Part shown: positions 62,360 to 64,000 of the stretch, piece by piece
Position numbering within the stretch: the first letter of the stretch is position 1
How the letters are laid out: each line of letters opens with the position of its first letter
Assembly: GCA_035295745.1 (NCBI GenBank)
Contig: DATGIL010000023.1
Coordinates: 62,001-126,000, forward strand
Direction: 5' to 3'
DNA: 64,000 nucleotides
Source of the DNA: JAIQFL01 sp035295745
Lineage (GTDB): Bacteria; Acidobacteriota; Terriglobia; Bryobacterales; Bryobacteraceae
Made by a program: the position numbers and the translations under genes
Notes under the pieces: model-generated
The model's database searches: none
The model's input: only the letters and a program-made list of their open reading frames with translations
Told to the model about the DNA's origin: nothing

Positions 62360-62811
62360 CAAACGTTGGTGGTCCTCCGGTGGTCTTGGAAGACCACATG
62401 CAACCGTATCATTGGGAGATCCAGACGCCCTACCCAAACCAGCCAGTGGTCGGCGTGAACTGGTACGAGGCCTCGGCTTACTGCGCATGGAGTAAGGTGC
62501 GCTTGCCTTCCGAAACAGGGTGGGCACGTGCCACCGGACGTAGCCTAAACAAAGGGTCATTCACTCCAATAGGTGATTTGACAATGCGAGCTGGCCGTGA
62601 GCAGTTGTTCCCGATTGGTTTGCCGAGTCCCAAGCCCCCTGAGAGTCTTCTGAATCTCGGCAGCGTCCGGTGCGAGTGGACGGCTGGAGAACTCTCCACG
62701 GAAGGTCAGGTGGTTCGGAACACGGACGCCGAAGACGACCGTTGCCTGTGCCGCCGTGACCTCAGATCCAACTTCCTCGGGTTTCGCGTCGCCCGCGACC
62801 TGCCATCCTAG
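62289..62811 (+). pseudogene. FGE-sulfatase (SUMF1-like) domain remnant of the NACHT gene
   Basis: Two frames carry the rest of the FGE domain. 62289-62390 reads SQIERYPVTVSQYRKFMDGDG then YIDKRWWSSGGLG. From about 62397 another frame reads HWEIQTPYPNQPVVGVNWYE, then ASAYCAWSKVRLPSETGWAR, and ends NFLGFRVARDLPS at 62811. The conserved middle (YPWG and the RGGSW core) is scrambled. The domain once ended the DUF4062-NACHT protein. It seems to be decaying, with at least three frameshifts in the whole gene. Confidence 0.7.
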
Positions 62812-62833
62812 CCACTGCTACAATACCTTTTCC

Positions 62834-63754
62834 ATGTCCCTCATCGTCGTAGGATCCGTCGCATATGATGGCGTCGAAACGCCACATGGCAAAGTCGACC
62901 GCATGCTCGGAGGCGCCGCCACTTATATTGCCCTCGCCGCCAGCTACTTCACCCCGGTCAAGATCGTAGCCGTGGTCGGGGACGACTTTGCCGCCGAAGA
63001 TACCGAACTCCTCACCTCCCGACACATCGATCTCGACGGCCTGGAGCGTGTCCCCGGCGGCAAGACCTTCTTCTGGGCCGGCGTCTATTCCGCCGACATG
63101 AACGACCGCACGACCCTCCGCACCGACCTCAACGTATTCGCCGACTTCAATCCCAAGATCCCTGACGCCTATCGCTCCGCTCCCTACCTGCTGCTCGGCA
63201 ACATCCAACCCGCGCTCCAAAAGAGCGTCCGGGGGCAGTTGAGCAACGTCCGCCTCTCGGGCGGCGATACCATGAACTATTGGATTAAGGACTTCCGCGG
63301 CGAGCTCCTCGACACCATCCGCGAGTGGGACTTCCTGCTCATCAACGACGCTGAAGCGCGGATGCTGTCAGGCGAGTACAACCTGCGCCGCGCCGCCGCC
63401 AAAATCCACGAGATGGGGCCGCACACTCTCGTCATCAAGCGCGGCGAGTATGGCGCCATTCTCTTCCGCCGCGATGGCCACTTCATCGCCCCCGGCTATC
63501 TGCTCGAAGACGTCTTCGACCCCACCGGCGCGGGCGACTGCTTCGCCGGCGGCTTCATCGGCTACCTCGCGGGACGCGGCGTTCAACCGTCCGATGGAAA
63601 GATCGATTTCGCCGACTTACGAAAGGCCGTCATCTACGGATCGGTAATGGGCAGCTTCTGCTGCGAGAAGTTCGGCGTCGACCGCTTCCGCACTCTCACT
63701 CATGAGGAAATCGAGGCGCGCTATCAGGAGTTCCAAAGCTGCACTGCGTTTTGA
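62834..63754 (+). CDS. PfkB-family carbohydrate kinase
   Basis: 306 residues of the ribokinase/PfkB family. The N-terminal motif GGAATYIALAASYFTPVKIV, the substrate-binding Gly-rich part and the C-terminal signature DPTGAGDCFAGGFIGYLAG (catalytic Asp in GAGD) are all present. ATP-dependent phosphorylation of a sugar or nucleoside is expected; the substrate cannot be told. ATG 62834 fits the family start (MSLIVVGSVAYDGVETP); an earlier frame start overlaps the broken FGE gene. Its end overlaps the next gene by 53 bases. Confidence 0.88.
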   Translation: MSLIVVGSVAYDGVETPHGKVDRMLGGAATYIALAASYFTPVKIVAVVGDDFAAEDTELLTSRHIDLDGLERVPGGKTFFWAGVYSADMNDRTTLRTDLNVFADFNPKIPDAYRSAPYLLLGNIQPALQKSVRGQLSNVRLSGGDTMNYWIKDFRGELLDTIREWDFLLINDAEARMLSGEYNLRRAAAKIHEMGPHTLVIKRGEYGAILFRRDGHFIAPGYLLEDVFDPTGAGDCFAGGFIGYLAGRGVQPSDGKIDFADLRKAVIYGSVMGSFCCEKFGVDRFRTLTHEEIEARYQEFQSCTAF

Positions 63755-64000
63755 TCCGGGCCTCCCGGCCTGCATCGCTCTGCTCGCCATCCTGAGCGTC
63801 GCGGCGGTCCGTTTCTTCTACGCCCGCGGCTGGTTGCTTTACTACGGCGACGCAGAGGCGCACCTCAACATCGCGCGCCGCCTCTTCGACTCGCAAACTC
63901 CCGGCTACGACCAGCTCGGCACCTACTGGCTCCCGCTCCTTCATGTCCTCATGCTGCCGTTCGTCCACAACGATGCGTGGTGGCACAGCGGAATCGCCGC
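63702..64000 (+). CDS. Multispanning membrane protein, 5' part (glycosyltransferase-39-like)
   Basis: The frame from ATG 63702 runs open to the right edge. It has a basic start (MRKSRRAIRSSKAALRF), a first membrane helix (LPACIALLAILSVAAVRFFY), then a loop with YYGDAEAHLNIARRLFDSQT and YDQLGTYWLPLLHVLMLPFV. The D-A-E-A-H-L-N-I-A-R-R stretch in the first periplasmic loop is typical of GT39/PMT-like transferases. It overlaps the kinase gene by 53 bases. The rest lies outside the window. Confidence 0.65.
   Translation, partial: MRKSRRAIRSSKAALRFDPGLPACIALLAILSVAAVRFFYARGWLLYYGDAEAHLNIARRLFDSQTPGYDQLGTYWLPLLHVLMLPFVHNDAWWHSGIA

Noticed and set aside
60078..62811. FGE domain as a target of a diversity-generating retroelement
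   Set aside because: Some such elements use FGE-like C-termini, but no reverse transcriptase or template repeat is visible here and the domain is frameshifted.
1..64000. Prophage, insertion sequence, integrase or tRNA-linked island
   Set aside because: No transposase, integrase, phage structural gene or tRNA was found on either strand; the broken genes do not have IS-like ends.

Overview
The window looks like an Acidobacteriota chromosome of the Solibacter/Bryobacterales type. The main evidence is a C-terminal domain of the TIGR03437 kind (first described from Solibacter) on a secreted SBBP-repeat protein, a second broken copy of that domain, the common pairing of Ser/Thr kinase with a TolB-like propeller, high GC content, and GC-rich dispersed intergenic repeats. 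No rRNA, tRNA, transposase, integrase or CRISPR array was found. Functions are assigned from motifs and family resemblance read by eye; no database search was run.

Layout. 0-6.3 kb: a decayed surface-protein fragment at the left edge, a secreted HEAT-like protein and a very large CheB-CheR-PAS-histidine kinase-receiver protein. 6.3-8.6 kb: thiD, a small unknown gene and an L-rhamnose isomerase. 8.5-15.7 kb: a membrane protein with a DUF1036-like end, serA, a secreted caspase-like/TPR protein, and a convergent Ser/Thr kinase with a propeller sensor. 15.7-20.2 kb: a run of + strand genes for a sugar isomerase/epimerase, a ROK fructokinase, an ABC exporter whose permease is fused to a GldG-like piece, and a secreted glucan-binding-like protein. 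20.2-25.1 kb: a membrane protein, a small secreted Pro-rich protein, a chimeric sigma/TIGR03437 pseudogene and the SBBP-repeat protein. 25.1-33.3 kb: alpha-2-macroglobulin and penicillin-binding protein 1C in one operon (periplasmic defence and peptidoglycan repair). 33.6-43.1 kb: a complete tripartite efflux system with an adaptor, two RND pumps and an outer membrane factor, convergent with a CHASE3 histidine kinase and response regulator pair (43.1-45.4 kb).

45.6-47.2 kb holds the most intriguing pair: a radical SAM/SPASM enzyme translationally coupled to a 111-residue membrane protein with three copies of Tyr-Gly-Gly-Pro-Pro, a candidate peptide-modification system. 47.5-51.6 kb: a serine beta-lactamase-like hydrolase, a CE15-type glucuronoyl esterase, a small membrane protein and a type IV pilin-like protein. 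51.6-59.9 kb: a fatty-acid beta-oxidation cluster in the order TetR-fadN-fadA-fadE, divergent from an acyl-CoA synthetase, with a perfect palindrome inside the shared promoter region. 60.1-62.8 kb: a DUF4062-NACHT-FGE (SUMF1-like) gene broken by at least three frameshifts. 62.8-64 kb: a PfkB sugar kinase and the start of a multispanning membrane protein running off the right edge.

Five copies of a two-hairpin intergenic repeat (at 10.3, 38.2, 38.4, 47.3 and 59.9 kb) show compensatory base changes. A separate GC-rich GGGGCCAGGGG-type array sits between fadN and fadA.
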